Source: Halichoerus grypus (Eukaryota; Chordata; Mammalia; Carnivora; Phocidae). From it: DNA of 64,000 bases. The stretch lies in contig NC_135712.1 in the NCBI RefSeq assembly GCF_964656455.1, positions 94,278,294 through 94,342,293 of the forward strand. The letters run 5' to 3'. Position numbers and translations under genes: made by a program. The notes below the pieces were generated by a model. The model was not told the origin of the DNA and did not search any database. It saw nothing but the letters and a program-made list of their open reading frames with translations. Shown piece by piece: positions 1-13,199 of this stretch. Every line of letters begins with the position of its first letter. The first letter of the stretch is position 1.

Positions 1-3000
1 GCAGGGAACCAAAGAATGGCTTTGAATCGGTCAGACCCAAACTGATTTAAGTTTGCATGTAGTTAAATAGACATTAGTTAAAAAATAATTAATGCTGTCT
101 TTGACCTTTGAAATGAGGAAGGACATTGATGGTCCTCTCTGCCACTCCATACATGTGAATCTATTTAACTAATTTCATTACTTAAAATAGAGATCTTTTT
201 AATAGAGCTTGATATTGAATATCTTGAATAACATAAACAAAGTTGTATTCCTCCTAAATGGATGCTATCAACAAATTTTCCTGGGATATTTAGAGCACAC
301 TTTTTTTTTTTTACAGTTCACCAGCTGATTTTTGAAAATATATATAAACATATATATATATAGTCGCTGTATGAAATGACTGCTAATCAAATCCCTTTGG
401 CACAGTTGGGCAAGATCCCCATGGGGTTGTTACGTGAAGATCATTGATCATTTGTTCCCTTCCAGGTCTTAATAAGACCCAGAAATGGGTGCAGTTCTGT
501 TGTTGTGAATGCTAGACACATAGTGTTTTAGGGAGGAATTTCTAAATTGCATCACAATGCTACAAGAAAGAAGAATAGCTCTTCTCTCTTCCCTTTTCCT
601 CCCATTATTTTTCCTTTTCTACCAATTACCACTGCAGTGTGAAGAAGGAAAAACCCCATTCACCATGAATTCCCTCGTCTGTTGCTTGGGTAGAGACAGA
701 AGGGAAAGAAGAGAAGTATCCCCAAAGCAGGCTCTAAAAAAACAGTAACTTACAATGTAGTTTTCATCTTGTTCTTTGTTGTTTTCCAAAATTATTTCTA
801 GTTCAGATGTATTTTGGGGAGTTTAAAAGGTATGTTCCATGTTTTCCCAAATAACAGTTTTAAATCAACAAATGAACAAGCCCCAGGTTTAATATCGAAG
901 ATACAGGCACATAGGAGACAATGAATTTGTATTTAGTGAACAAATGAATAAACGAAGCCCATCCAGGCTTTTATACATACCAATCCCGGTTTCCTTGTCC
1001 TTGTCTGGAAAACTCTTATTTGTCTGTTGGGTTCCCATTAATTGTTACTTCACAGGGAGGACTTTCCTGACTGCTCTTTGCATTCTAAATTATTTGTTAC
1101 CGCAGCACACTAAATTTCTACCCTATCTTTGATCACATTTGGTTGGGATTCAGTGTTCCATGTCTATCCCTTCCACTGTGTGGGCCTGTTATGGGTGGTG
1201 TTCTGTTCCCACTGCCTGCTACAGTGATTGGCAGATAGGCACTTGAACCTGAACAGTTCAGAAGGAAGAATGGGTAGAAAGTAGAGTTCAACTGGAAAGA
1301 GAGAAAAAGAAATGAAGAGTGGGTAAGATCTGCAGAGGAAAGAGTCCATGGCAAGGGAAGAAATTAGATAAAGGAAGAGATGTTTAGAATGGCATGAGGA
1401 GCAGAGAAATCAAGACTTTGCAATGGGAGGTTGATTCCTAAGCCATGGAAGAAGTTATGGCATCAAAATAGAAGGAGGAAGTAGGTAAACAGAAAGAGAA
1501 GCAAAGAATAATTCGCAAGAATAGTAACCAGAATTTAAAATAGAAAACATAACAAGGAGGATTTTGCCCAGTTATTTTCATTTCTGACCTTGTTTTCCCC
1601 CTAGGCCAAGGGAGAACAAAGTAAAGTGAGAGTTTGATATAAAAAGTTTGACTTAAGATATATATTTTCGCCCAACGTAAAACCCTATTTCACAATAAGT
1701 AAATATAAAACACTGAGCCATTGTAATAAAGAAGGCATCTGTTGTTATGAATTGGTCTCAGCAACTTGACATCATCTTTTATTGTCATAAGTCATAAGTA
1801 GTTTATGTATTTTAAAATCAAGTCTTGTTTTTCTAGCATTCACATATATTTTTTTCAAATCTACTTTAATGTTGGTAAATAAAATCTATGTTTTAGGATT
1901 TCCATGATAACATGTTCTTTATGTCGTTTTGCACAAAGGCGACATGATTTGGTATTTGTTTTAACAAATCTCTCGTCCACAGAGACGTGCTTTCCCATGG
2001 AGTTTTTACTGTCTCTTATTAGAAAACTATAGTTCATAAGAAATGTCGTAGAAAGATCAACGATAAATCAAATGCATGTCATAGTATTACCTTGCTACCT
2101 CTCCTCAGGGTGGAGGGCAAAATATAATGTCTGCTACGGCACAGTGCCAAGCCAGTGTTTTTATAAAGGAACAGTCATTTTTAGAACTCTTAAACCCTCA
2201 GTCCTTATTGAGCTCATCACTTGACAAACCAAAATGATATTCTTAGTTTGCACAGTTAAAATGAGTATGCACACCCTCATCACTCTGCAAGTTCATTTCT
2301 CTTTCTGTAGATAATTCTCAGAAGCACCTGTATGACTAGAGAATTTTGAGATTAAATTTCAGTTTCTTGGACTCTAACATGGATCAGCTGGCTTTAAAAG
2401 CACACAGCCTGAAAAGGTCACTAACATTATCACTGGAATAGCCTGTATTCACATGAACGGGACTAAGATCCCAAGCTGCTAGAAAATCTGTCTGGGAGCC
2501 TAGGAAGCCTCTGGATGAACAGACACCATCTGAGGTAAACTGGGGTATACTAGAGACTCTATTCATTTACTGTAGTTCACACATCGCACTTTATTTAAAG
2601 TGTGATCACTTCTCATTTTGTTTTTTGTTTTTTGCCCTTATTACCACTGACTTGCGATCCTTGTTGTCAAAACTTCCCAATAAGTAATGCCAAAATAAGA
2701 AAAATGGCTAACATGTGTACTAAGCAAACATCAAAACAAGACCACGTCTCATTTTAAAGCTTTATAAAAATCGTGAGGCATTCTAAAATGTGAGGGGTGT
2801 TTATGGATGTATCACAAACTATTTTATGTCTTCAACAACTATTTTTCAAACTAAGGCTTAGTTATTGTTGTTTTTAAGTTTTTCTTTCCCCTTACTTAGA
2901 AAATGATAGCTCAGGACATATGATACCTGAGAATTGGGAAGGAAACCTTAGAACTTATGAGCATCAAGTGAGATATAGATATAAAATGCTATCTCATGCA

Positions 3001-4019
3001 GGTCAGTCATATTTAAAATTATGTTTCCTTTACCGAAGAATGTACCCACCGATAAGCTATCTCACGTAATCAATGGGCGTGACTTCCTGTGAACGCCACT
3101 CATGCTGAATCCCTATAGTTAGTTAATAGCGATAGAAGGAACTTGAACGACTCTCTTATATTTGAGAACTACAGAATCCTGGCTAAGTAGGAGGCTTAGC
3201 CAGAGAGCATATTGGTTTCAGCAGACTATGGTAAAGTTAATTAAGGATGATTAATGGAGCATTTTCCTTCCAATGATACCTGTGACAGAACAAAGCTGTC
3301 TGAGGCTTGTCAAGCAGAATTTGAGTTGAATGAGTATTTATGTGATCAAATCTGAAGGCTGCCTCTTGACAGAGCGAGGATTCATCAATCAATTGCTCTG
3401 GCTCGCAGTGGTGGGAAATTGGTCTATCCGAGTAGGTTCTGTTCCCATCCCCCGTTTTTTTTCATTCAATCATCCCTCAGGCTACAATGCATCTTTTGCT
3501 TTTACCTCTGACCACCTTAAGGGCCATCAAAAACATCTATTATGATGGTTATTTCTCAGCTGAACTCATACAATTGATTTCTTTTAAGCAGAAGGTTATA
3601 AAGTGACACGGGCCTGTGCAAGGAATTAATTGGCATTAACAAAAGTTATTTTACAGCCTGATGAGAAATGATTGTGGGCTTAGTAAAAAACTATCTGTCA
3701 CATAGCTGTACTCTTTTTGTGCTTATACCTTTTTTTCTTATAAAATCATAGGCAATTTCTTCAGCTTCTATAGAGTCAGTTAATTCTAAGAATAGATTAA
3801 AGAAGAAGAAACACAGCTTATGCTTCAGGTTTTTGCTTGTAGCTATATTCTGCAATCTGCTGCGGTCAGGTTTAGATTCTCCACGTGGTGGTCACTGGTC
3901 GTGCGAGGACAGGCACTGCTGGCCAGACCTACCTGGACAGCAGGCTCATTTTCACGCAGGATATGCAGAGTCTTGTTTAATTACAACAGAACAGTGTCAA
4001 TGCAGAGGTATGATCAGGA
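1..4019. other. Intronic sequence without recognised features
   Basis: AT-rich unique-looking DNA with a short TA tract near 340-361 and a T-run at 301-312. ORFs at 557, 944, 1133, 2384 and 3330 are short, lack conserved motifs and have no exon-like boundaries that I could connect to MECOM. Confidence 0.7.
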
Positions 4020-4260
4020 ATTAGTTAAAATAGAGTATATTCAGTTTGCAAGATTTGTGCGAGTGATTTCACATGCATTATCCAACTTGATGCTCACAAA
4101 AAGTTCACGCAAACAGAGGAGCTGTAACGATTCCTATTAAATAGATGTGGAAATTGAAGTTGGAAGTGGTTTCATAACTTGCTAGAATGATATGGCTGTA
4201 CATGGCTGAGATGGGGCCTGGGTCCAATTCTGGGCACCCCCACTACACCCTTCTACCTCT
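4020..4260 (-). repeat. MIR element, minus strand
   Basis: Resembles the reverse MIR: cattatccaacttgatgctc, a degraded 'agatgtggaaattgaag' segment (gatgaggaaactgag in consensus) and 'gatggggcctgggtccaatt' near the end. An ancient copy with approximate limits. Confidence 0.65.
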
Positions 4261-6578
4261 TTTGTCGACTGTATTCTTTCTGGGTCATGGCTAACTGCTT
4301 CTTTGCCTTCTCAAATTATGGCACAATACTTGCACCCCGAATGTAAGTAATGAGTGAGTTTTTAATGGTCAATGCAACTTGAGCAATTCAGTCTAATATT
4401 ACATTGGCTGATGCTATATTTAATTCTGAGGTTGAATGACTGCAACTGGGAGGAGAGTATTTCTGGCTCAGCGAGACACTGGGACTCTTGGTGATTTCAG
4501 GAGTAGCACCCAACTGCACAGACTCTTCATAGTGTCAGCATGAGAAAGACACAACTAGTTTCCCGGAGGAGTAGCCCCAGTGACTCATGAGATGTGTTCA
4601 GAAGGAAAAAATATTATATGCATACATATTCATATTATTGCTATTTACTGAGATGCTTATAAAGAAGCATTTTTGAAGAATTGGCTTCATATAGCAGAGA
4701 AGAGAACTTCTTGGTTATTTATCAGAAAATTTCACTTTCCCAAATAATGCTTACTCATCTTGAAATGTTGTCATTGATTCTGTAATCTACATTCTCACTA
4801 TCTTTGGGAAGCATGTATGAGTAATGATACAATAAAATACACAGTCAGTTTTACATAAAAGTATGGCAATCATTTGCCAATATAGTATTGGTATTTTTAG
4901 GAAAAAGTTTCATTTCTTTTGTTATGTGTTTTCAGAGTGCAAAGTCAGATAAAAAAAGGAAAATTATTTAATAAAAGGATTGCCAAAGGATGCCAGTTAA
5001 ATCAATTTCAACTGATATTGATTTCTCTTTATTTATACATAAACACAAATGCTGATTAGTTTTTTTGTGTCTAAACTATAACAATGGGCTTAGATTTTTA
5101 AAATCTTTCTTTTTTTTCGAAAACCTTTTTGAAATGGGTGATTAACATTCCAAAAATTCAAGATAAGCCTTAGCTTTTCTGCCCTGTTATCTTTGGAAAT
5201 TACATTAAATGTTTTATTATTTAGTATTTCTTTATTCAGATTTTTTTTCTGTGAAAATATTGAAGGGTCTTACTTTTGTTTTCCTTTTTCGCATATTTTT
5301 GTGTAATAACTGAAGGCCTCTTTTCTGTTTGCAGATATTTTTAGATAAATCATTCTTTATTCTATAAAATGCTTTAGGACACAATATTTATTTATTTTAA
5401 CTTAGAGGGAAAAAATGCAAGGAGCAGAAAGGGATGATCCAAAGACAGCGACACAAAGAACTGAACTCCTCAGTCCTTGATTTATTCACTTTGCCCATTC
5501 GAGAATTGTCATTAGTGCCAGAGATTGCCCAGCAAATGCAGAGTGAAAAAAACCTTTTTTTTCCCTTGTTATGCCTACGATATGTCTAAGAATACTCTTG
5601 GATTGTAGCAGCTTTGTGGGTGATTCTATCACAGCCTGAGTTTTAGAACTTGCAGTCAACCCAAATCCCTGTGTCTGTGGCATGTGAACTATTATTAGGT
5701 CAGCTTTTTCGCCATTAAGTATTTAGACAGTTAATTTCTTAGACGTAAGTGCAGGATAGTCACGTCTATAAAATTAAAAAAAAATTAATTTAGACGTATA
5801 GCTCTGACCTAGTGAGGTAATCTAACATCTGGGTTCTCTTATTTCATGGTCTTTCTACTTTAACCCCAGGCCTACTGCTGCCCTCAGGCTTATGTCACTT
5901 TGGTATCATCCCCCCTCCACCCTCCATCCAAATCACTGATAAAAAATGTATGAATGGAATAGGGCAATTTCCAGGTAGCTATTGAGCCATTAATTAATTG
6001 TCCCTGTTTGCATGTCCTTGAGCTCAAATAACCAACTGACTCTAATCAGTAAAATGATAAACAAGATATTACATTTATATCTTGGATGAAGGCACAATGT
6101 CATCTTCTAAATTTGTTTAACAGTGTAGGTAATAATTCAGGGTGGGTTTTTAGGCAGGTTTGGTAAATTGGACAGTAATTGCACAATTGATATTCACACT
6201 ACCTGTGAAAGGATCAGAGCACACCCAAATGGAGTAGACAACTTGGTCATTCCGTGGACATCATTAATTTTGGTGAGCTGGACTAGTTTAACTAAACTCT
6301 CTTGATTAATCCTACATGATCCAAAATGATGATGGCAAGACACTGGTTTGGCAGTTGAAAATTTCAAAATGAAAAGGAATGTCATGCATATTTTTTTGCA
6401 TATTCTTGTCCACATTCTTTTGTAACATCTCAACTGGGCTAATTAGAGGATATTAGAATGCAGTGCATTGGTCATAATTTTTATCGCATGGAACGCACAA
6501 GGGTATAGATTTTAAAAAACTTGATTAAAAATTATTTTAAGTTTTGGAAAATGCTAAAAAAATTTGAGAGAAAAATTA

Positions 6579-6608
6579 TGTATATATATATTATGTAATA
6601 TATATGTA

Positions 6609-6642
<34 letters not shown>

Positions 6643-6643
6643 C
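6579..6643 (+). repeat. (TA)n/(CA)n microsatellite
   Basis: Alternating TA with two ttatgtaata-type interruptions, ending in acacacacaccc. Confidence 0.95.
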
Positions 6644-7254
6644 CACATAAATGTCTTACTGCCTTGATTTATTAAACATGTTTTACAAGATTATAACTAA
6701 AAGTCTGGGCTTTGTTATTCTAATTCAATATTTGTAGGAAAAAATCTTCAACCAGAAATATATAAACAAACTAACACTAGAGCGTGTGTTCTCAGTGAAA
6801 AAACTGAGACTTCATTTCAGGCTTACAATAAACCTTTGGCTGTGATCTCAAAATTTATGCCCAGAGTTGTTCATTTTTAGGTTCCTGAACAGTCTGGTCA
6901 GTAAAACTTTTCATTCTAAGGCCAGGCGGAATCAACAGAGATGAACACTGGTCGATGTCGTTGAAATGGCACTCACAGACTTATTTTACCCACCATAGTC
7001 TTTAACCCTGACACACATGCATTTTTTTTCTAATTTTATTGAGCAATCCAACGTGTTTGCAGTGTACCAAATCCCACCAAATCAGATTCTGATGCCTTTA
7101 CTCATGTCTCTCCTTCGCTCACCATGTAGCAAGGATATTTCTCTCTCTTTCCTGTCCATTTTTCTCCTTTCCCTTTTACTGTCTCCCTACCTCCTCCTCA
7201 CCCCATCAAAACCAAAACAAAACAAACAAAACTACCCCAACATGCAATTCTCCA

Positions 7255-7590
7255 TCTCACCTCCAGCCTTTAACGCTGGACACTGCCCTTCTCCATTTTA
7301 TGGAACCCGTTCCTACTGTCCTTCATGTCTCAGCTCAGACCTGCCTTCACCTGGAAAGTCTTGAAGATGCACGTAAAGATGCGCTCCCTTTGCCTTCTTG
7401 CCCAGCCCTGATGCAGGCAGGTGCTCTTCTGATGTACCCCCACACATCTGACAGTGCTTGCTCGCATGTGTCGCATGTCACATTTGTGTCTCTCAGCACC
7501 TTGGAAGCTCCAGCAAGTCTAGGCCTGGGGCTGCGTTGTTTAGGGTCTTATAGCTTACAGACAGGAGGAGCTCAATAAAAAATAAGGAAT
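7255..7590 (+). repeat. L2 LINE 3'-end fragment, plus strand
   Basis: Resembles the L2 3' end: 'cttcatgtctcagctcagac', 'cttcacctggaaagtctt' (degenerate 'ccctgacc' region) and a terminal 'aggagctcaataaaaaat'. Ancient, with approximate limits. Confidence 0.6.
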
Positions 7591-8059
7591 GAAAGGAAGA
7601 GAGAAAAAAGGGGATATAGAGACAATGTTGTTTTATAGAAAATAAGTGTAAAAACTCTCTTAAGTGCACCTTCAGATGCAGCCCAGCCACCTGTCTGCAG
7701 TAGAAGTGGGTCAGGAGTTAGCCCTCCTGACGGACACAGGCCTTACTATTATTAGTGGCTGAAATAGTCTTCTACAGACTTCTTATTTATAAAATCAGCC
7801 ACTTCCATACATGCTGAAAGTTCTAGAGTAGATACGGGCCCTAGAAAGGTGTATTTGTATCGATATGCAACATGATTGGCCCCAAGGGTCCACTTCCCAA
7901 CTACCAAACTGGTCATTTGTACTGGCTTTGCTGTCTTACTTCTTTCTTCCTAGCCATCTTCAATCTGTGGGCTGAGGACCTACACTGCTAATATGTACCA
8001 TAAAATCTACTCCAAATTTTCCTGAGGTGAATCCTAATCTGTTTTATAAATTGGCTGAG

Positions 8060-8300
8060 GTACCATGATTAAGAGAATTGACACCCATTTAGGAGCCAAA
8101 ACAGTCTCTTTAAATTTTGACTCCTTCACATACTAACCTTGAACAAGGTCGTGATGCGAACTTGAACAAGTCACTTTGTTGAACTGAACTTGCTTCCTCT
8201 GTGCAATCAGGAAACTGGCTGGCCCATGTTTAGGTTTTTGAGATGATTAGACTCATGTGAAAATACGTTGTAAATTCTAAGCACTGTGAGGTCACAAATT
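8060..8300 (+). repeat. MIR-like element, plus strand
   Basis: Contains a degraded 'cttgaacaagtcactttgtt', 'cttcctctgtgcaatcagg' and 'agatgattagactcatgtga', in the MIR order of splice-like core, T/C-rich segment and tail. Confidence 0.5.
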
Positions 8301-10321
8301 GATACGATTTGACAACAGAGTCATGGACAGGAAGAGTGATGTTGAGTTTTCTTTAGCCTGAGAAATAGATCTTTACTTAGTTCTGGAATTATGAAATGGG
8401 TTTCACAGTGTGGGGGGGTGTCTGGATAAAGAGATATTTGTAGTGCCCCCTCTTGTTATGAGTACCTCTGGAAGAGGCCTCTTACTTTATTGTTCACTAC
8501 TCTAAAAATTTATCTAGATTTCTAAAATACCTTGAGTTCTGAATGTTTAGATTTAAATTATATTTATATTATGGTTGAGTACCATTCTTTCCTTGCCTAG
8601 ATATGTGAATACTATTTTTGTGTGCGAGTAAGCTTAAAAATTGACTGTCTAAATATTTAACCAGAGTTATTTTAAAAGAATTTCATTATTTATCTTCTTT
8701 ATGATTTATATTATCACATTCTGTGTCTGTAGTTATGGTTTATCATAAGCAGCCCATCTGCTACAACAGCCAAATTGGAACATTCATATAAGATGAGTTC
8801 AGATATCATAAACATGACAAGAGATGGGTTACATTCAGTCTTTCTCCATGTTTAACCAATTTAATTTGTTTCCTATGCAGAAGAGGCTCTAAATTTACTT
8901 AATATATGTTAGCACTTAGGAACATAGTTAGAAACAAGGCGAAGGTCTTAACCTATTCGTAAATAAATGAGAAGATTCCTGTCGGAGTGAAAGAGAGAGA
9001 GAGAATTTATGTCAAACAATCAGGAATTTAATACATAGTGGTCTTTTAGGATGTCCAGTTTGTGTACATACTCTTAAGGCATGATTACGAATAACTTCAC
9101 TTCCTATAAACAATGTGACTGGAGAAATTACTCACAGATACAACAAAAAGGGGAAGAAAGGTAAGACGTTTTAACTAAAGCCAATAAGTGAATTACTTTC
9201 CCTGAAAAGGTTAAAAATGGCAGATTTATTTTTCATTGCCATAATATTTGTCTTTGTTGGCCAGCTATCTGAGGTATTCTCCAGAAGATGCAGGGCTCAT
9301 TGAGACGTCACCACATGACCCCAGGTTCAAAGTTACGGCAGAGTCCTGAAGGATTTTTCTCCTCTGTGGTTTGGGGACTCAAGACGCCTTAACCAAAGAC
9401 TTAAGTCTGTTGGCTAAATGAAAGTATTGATACTGCTGTAGCGAAAACTTTCAGTGATTAGTCTGGATTTCCCTCTGCCCCTGGTAGAGGTCAAGTAGAG
9501 GACTTTTTAGTGCAAGCAAAAGAGTCATTCATTTTTCACTCTTTAGGTAAAGGACTTATGTCATATTATTAGTGAAAACGTGATTAACTGTTAAAGCAAC
9601 ATAGGCCTTAATGATCTATAAAGCCATTTCTCTCAAAGTTATGGATTCATTGCTCTGTAGTACTAAATATATGTTGTTCTAGGATCATGCAAGTCATGAA
9701 TACTAAAAATAAAAATAAACATATTTCTTTGATGATGATTTATTACCAAACAATTTGGAGCTAATACATTCACATTATAGGATGCAAATACAAATGTGAC
9801 ATAACTGAGTGGGCCTTTAAGATGAAGTGTCATTACTTTTGGAAATATGGGCAGTGCTTCAACTTCATCACAGCCTTTGTAACATAATGTTTTGAGAACC
9901 TGTGACTGATGTTTCAACTTGCAGCAGTTTGGTTCTTAAATTCCATACTTAACAAGAGAATGGTTTCATTCAGCCTCATTGATGACCTAAAAACCCATAT
10001 GTGGGGATATTATATGCCATTGTGAATTAGTATGCGAAGCTGGTAAAATGAGATTGGGGCAGTTCCTCTCTGGTAAGATGCTGAGTTCACAATGAGCACA
10101 AAGGCAGAGCCATGGCAATGGCAGACCCAGTGAGGAAGGGTACCACAAACCCATGTTAGTAAGGGCAGGCACTCATTGCACCTCTCTGGGCTCCTCAGAA
10201 ATACTCCTGGGAGTACTGATGCTAGCAGCATGGTTATTTTTCTGTATCCGGATAAAGCTCTCTCATTACTTGCGATCACTCAGCAAGCTAAAAAGCAACA
10301 CAGAAGCTGAGCATGTGCGTG

Positions 10322-10502
10322 TCAAGTTGACCTTGCTCTCCTTTTTATCATCTCCGTCTCTCCTCCTTCCAGACCCACGGTTTCCTATCTGTCTCTTTGT
10401 TTCTTTCATTCTTTCTTCGGTTTATTGTCTCCACTCCCCTTCCTTTTCTTTCTTCTACTTTTCTTTCCCCTCTCCTTTTCCCACTTCCTCATGTTTCTTG
10501 CT
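10322..10502 (+). repeat. Pyrimidine-rich low-complexity stretch
   Basis: Dominated by C/T with TTTC, TTCC and TCTC motifs and only occasional purines. ORFs here on both strands are composition artefacts. Confidence 0.8.
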
Positions 10503-12002
10503 TTCCGCATCAGGCTAGGAGAGAAGCTGACGTTAAGTATCGCAGGCGTTGTATTCTTGGCACTGTCAAGAACTTGCTTAAAGGAAAGAGGTTTTCTGGT
10601 ATTAGGAGAGAACTGTATTCCTTGTGACAGAATATGAAATTCTCTTCCAGTTCTTGTATCGGTATTGCTAATTTTATTACTGCAATCTAAGTGGATCCAC
10701 TGTTTTCTTGGCAATTGCTTCTATGGGTACGATATGAACAATAAGACAGTTAAAAAGGTATTTGTGCAAGGCCTTTAAGAAATAACTTAGTGAGTAGAAA
10801 GGAGGACAAAGGAAGCAAATGATGGAGCAAAGTACACATTATATGAGCCCTGCAGACGGCTCTACAAGTTAGACTGCCCCAGTGTGCGTCTAATTTATGT
10901 AGCTGATAACCCAAGTTAACAGAGACCCTGGCACTATTATGGAGGTAATATTTTCTCAAGGATGTACAGTCTTAAACAACTTCTTCCTGTATTAGGTTCA
11001 TACATGGTTTTCTTTAACATAAAGCAGGTATGTCTGTTCTCTTGTTCCATTTCATTTTCTTGGAAAAATAAATTTATTGCAGGCCCGCAGAATGGAAATT
11101 CTGCTTACTGTTTACGACTAAGGTTGCTCTCCCGTCTCCTGTATTACCCAGGGGATTAGTTCAATATAGAGCCTTATTCCACACCCATTTCTTTATTTTT
11201 CCCCTCTCCATCCTTCTTTTCAGGGTTCTGTTTCAAAACCTATATTGCCACAGAGCAGCTGGTAGCATTTAGCAACCACCTGCACAAGTAGTTCTGTTTC
11301 CAGTGGAAGAAAATTTAGCTTACATAAGGCAAAAAACCGTAAGGTGTCGGCTTTTCCATTTTTATTTGTATTTGTGTACATTTTCTTACTCATTGATGAA
11401 TGTTCTGCTAAGTGAAACTTAACTCCTTAGTAAAGAATGAGAAACAGTATGGTGTAGCCGTCCTTTGTTTCAGTAGGTGAGGGTAAATTGGAACTCTGTC
11501 AGGAAGGCGAGAGGTTGATCGTAGCCAGGAAGAGACTCTTAAATTCTGTAACTTCTTTGAAGGGTGAGAAGGCACCCTCTTGAATTGGAAACTTCTACTA
11601 TGATTTTCCAGGTAACAGTCCCTACTGAAGACTATGACAAGCGTCCTGGTGTGCGCTGGCTTCCCATGAAAGGCATTGTACAGTCAGACTTCTAATATCC
11701 AACAGTAAATAAATTACCTTCCTACTGCTTGGGAATAAGTTTAAATCTCTAAGTTTTTATTAAATTGTTCACATAACTACACACTGAATATTGATCTGAA
11801 CTGCTCTAGCAGTGACTAATGTGTCAAGTGGTGACTTCCCTTCAATCAAGGTAACTATTCTATAAATGAAACTCCAAACTAAAAAGCCGACCATCTACAA
11901 ACAATATCTGATGACTAACTTATGTAAGCAAACTGCAGCTCGGAAGCCATTCTTGCTTACCTCTCTTGTGTACTCCTCAGTTGGCATTTCTCCCCCCTAG
12001 AT

Positions 12003-12380
12003 AGAGGAACTGAATCAGAGGAAGCCTATGTGACTTGGTCAAGGTCACTCAGCTGATTAAGAGTAAATTCATCCAGACTTCTAGTATAGTCACCTTTTAA
12101 GGAGAAGAGTATAGCAGGTAATATTTTTTTATATAGGACTAAAAGTTATTGAGAGCCACCGTATATAGAGATGCAGTCATTGTATCTAGGAATCTAGACC
12201 ATGTATATACTATGCAGGACACAGAACCAAAGATTTCTTTTTGATTTCTTTTTGAATCCCATTGTGAGATGGAAAGGATCCTAGAAGAAATTTAGAAGAA
12301 TATCATGGCTTTATAACAAACCAAAATATATGACCAAGGTCACCCATTGGCAGTGCTGAGACTAGAACCCAAGTCAGTCC
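12003..12380 (-). repeat. MIR-like fragments, minus strand
   Basis: Two short blocks recall reverse MIR: 12003-12062 (gaggaactgaatcagaggaa, then gtgacttggtcaaggtcact) and 12330-12380 (gaccaaggtcacccattggc, then gagactagaacccaagtcag). The sequence between them is AT-rich and unassigned. Confidence 0.5.
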
Positions 12381-12502
12381 CTTTCTTTTCCTCTCCTTTT
12401 CCTCCCTTCCCTTCCCTGGCATTTTCTCTTTCTTTTCCTTTATTTCTCTTTCATTTCCTTTATTCAGTTCTCTCTCCCTTCTTTTCTCTCTTTTTCCTCA
12501 AA
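12376..12502 (+). repeat. Pyrimidine-rich TTTCC/CTTTC stretch
   Basis: Low-complexity C/T run with TTCC and TTTC periodicity. Confidence 0.85.
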
Positions 12503-12559
12503 TACTCAAGCCATATTCAGAGTCGGTTTCTACTCATCCAAGCTAGGTGTTGGAAATAA

Positions 12560-12900
12560 ACCATGAATAAGTGAGACTCCTTCCCTGCCTTCAGGAGGTT
12601 TAATGAGGGATGCAGTTAACTGAACTGGAACAGTGCCATCTGTCATGGCAGAGGTATAGGCTATTAGGTATGTGTGATGCTTGGGAGGGATATACAACCA
12701 AGTCTAGAGGGAGTCAGAGAAGGTTTCCTTAAGGGAATATATCTTAACCAACATCCGAAGGATGATTAACTATTCTAATGAAAGGGAGTTACATAGTAGT
12801 GGAAAAGAATGTTCAGGTATCAGCCCAGAGGCAAGAGAAAGCATGGTGGAGTTTGTGACGTGACAGAAGTTCGATATGATTATGGACGGGCAGGGAGTAT
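12560..12900 (-). repeat. L2 LINE fragment, minus strand
   Basis: Segments recall the reverse L2 3' end: 'ccttccctgccttcaggagg', 'gtcagagaaggtttccttaa' and 'aaagaatgttcaggtatcag'. Ancient, with approximate limits. Confidence 0.5.
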
Positions 12901-13199
12901 AGTGAGAGAAATACTGGGATGAATTCCCTTTAAAGATAAATTGAATTCAACAGGCATTAGATGCTTGTAAGACACCATTAGGAGCTATGAAGATTACAAG
13001 ATAATACTCTTTAATTATAATGGAATAATCTAGGGTAGTGAATGATAAAATGGTAAGTTCCCCATAAAAGGATACAGATTATGAACTTCTCTTGAGGTTC
13101 AGAGGCAAACGAGGTCATTGTGGGCCATAAGAAGCAAAGGAGGTGTCAAGGAAGATTTTGAAAGATAAGTAGCATATCTGTAGATCATACCTTCTTGTA

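Larger units (their letters stand above)
4261..10321. other. Intronic sequence, sparse old repeats only
   Basis: Apart from the TA/CA repeat, the L2-like and the MIR-like copies listed separately, I see only AT-rich unique sequence. A CTCF-like core AGTGCCCCCTCTTG at 8442-8455 is weak. Confidence 0.6.
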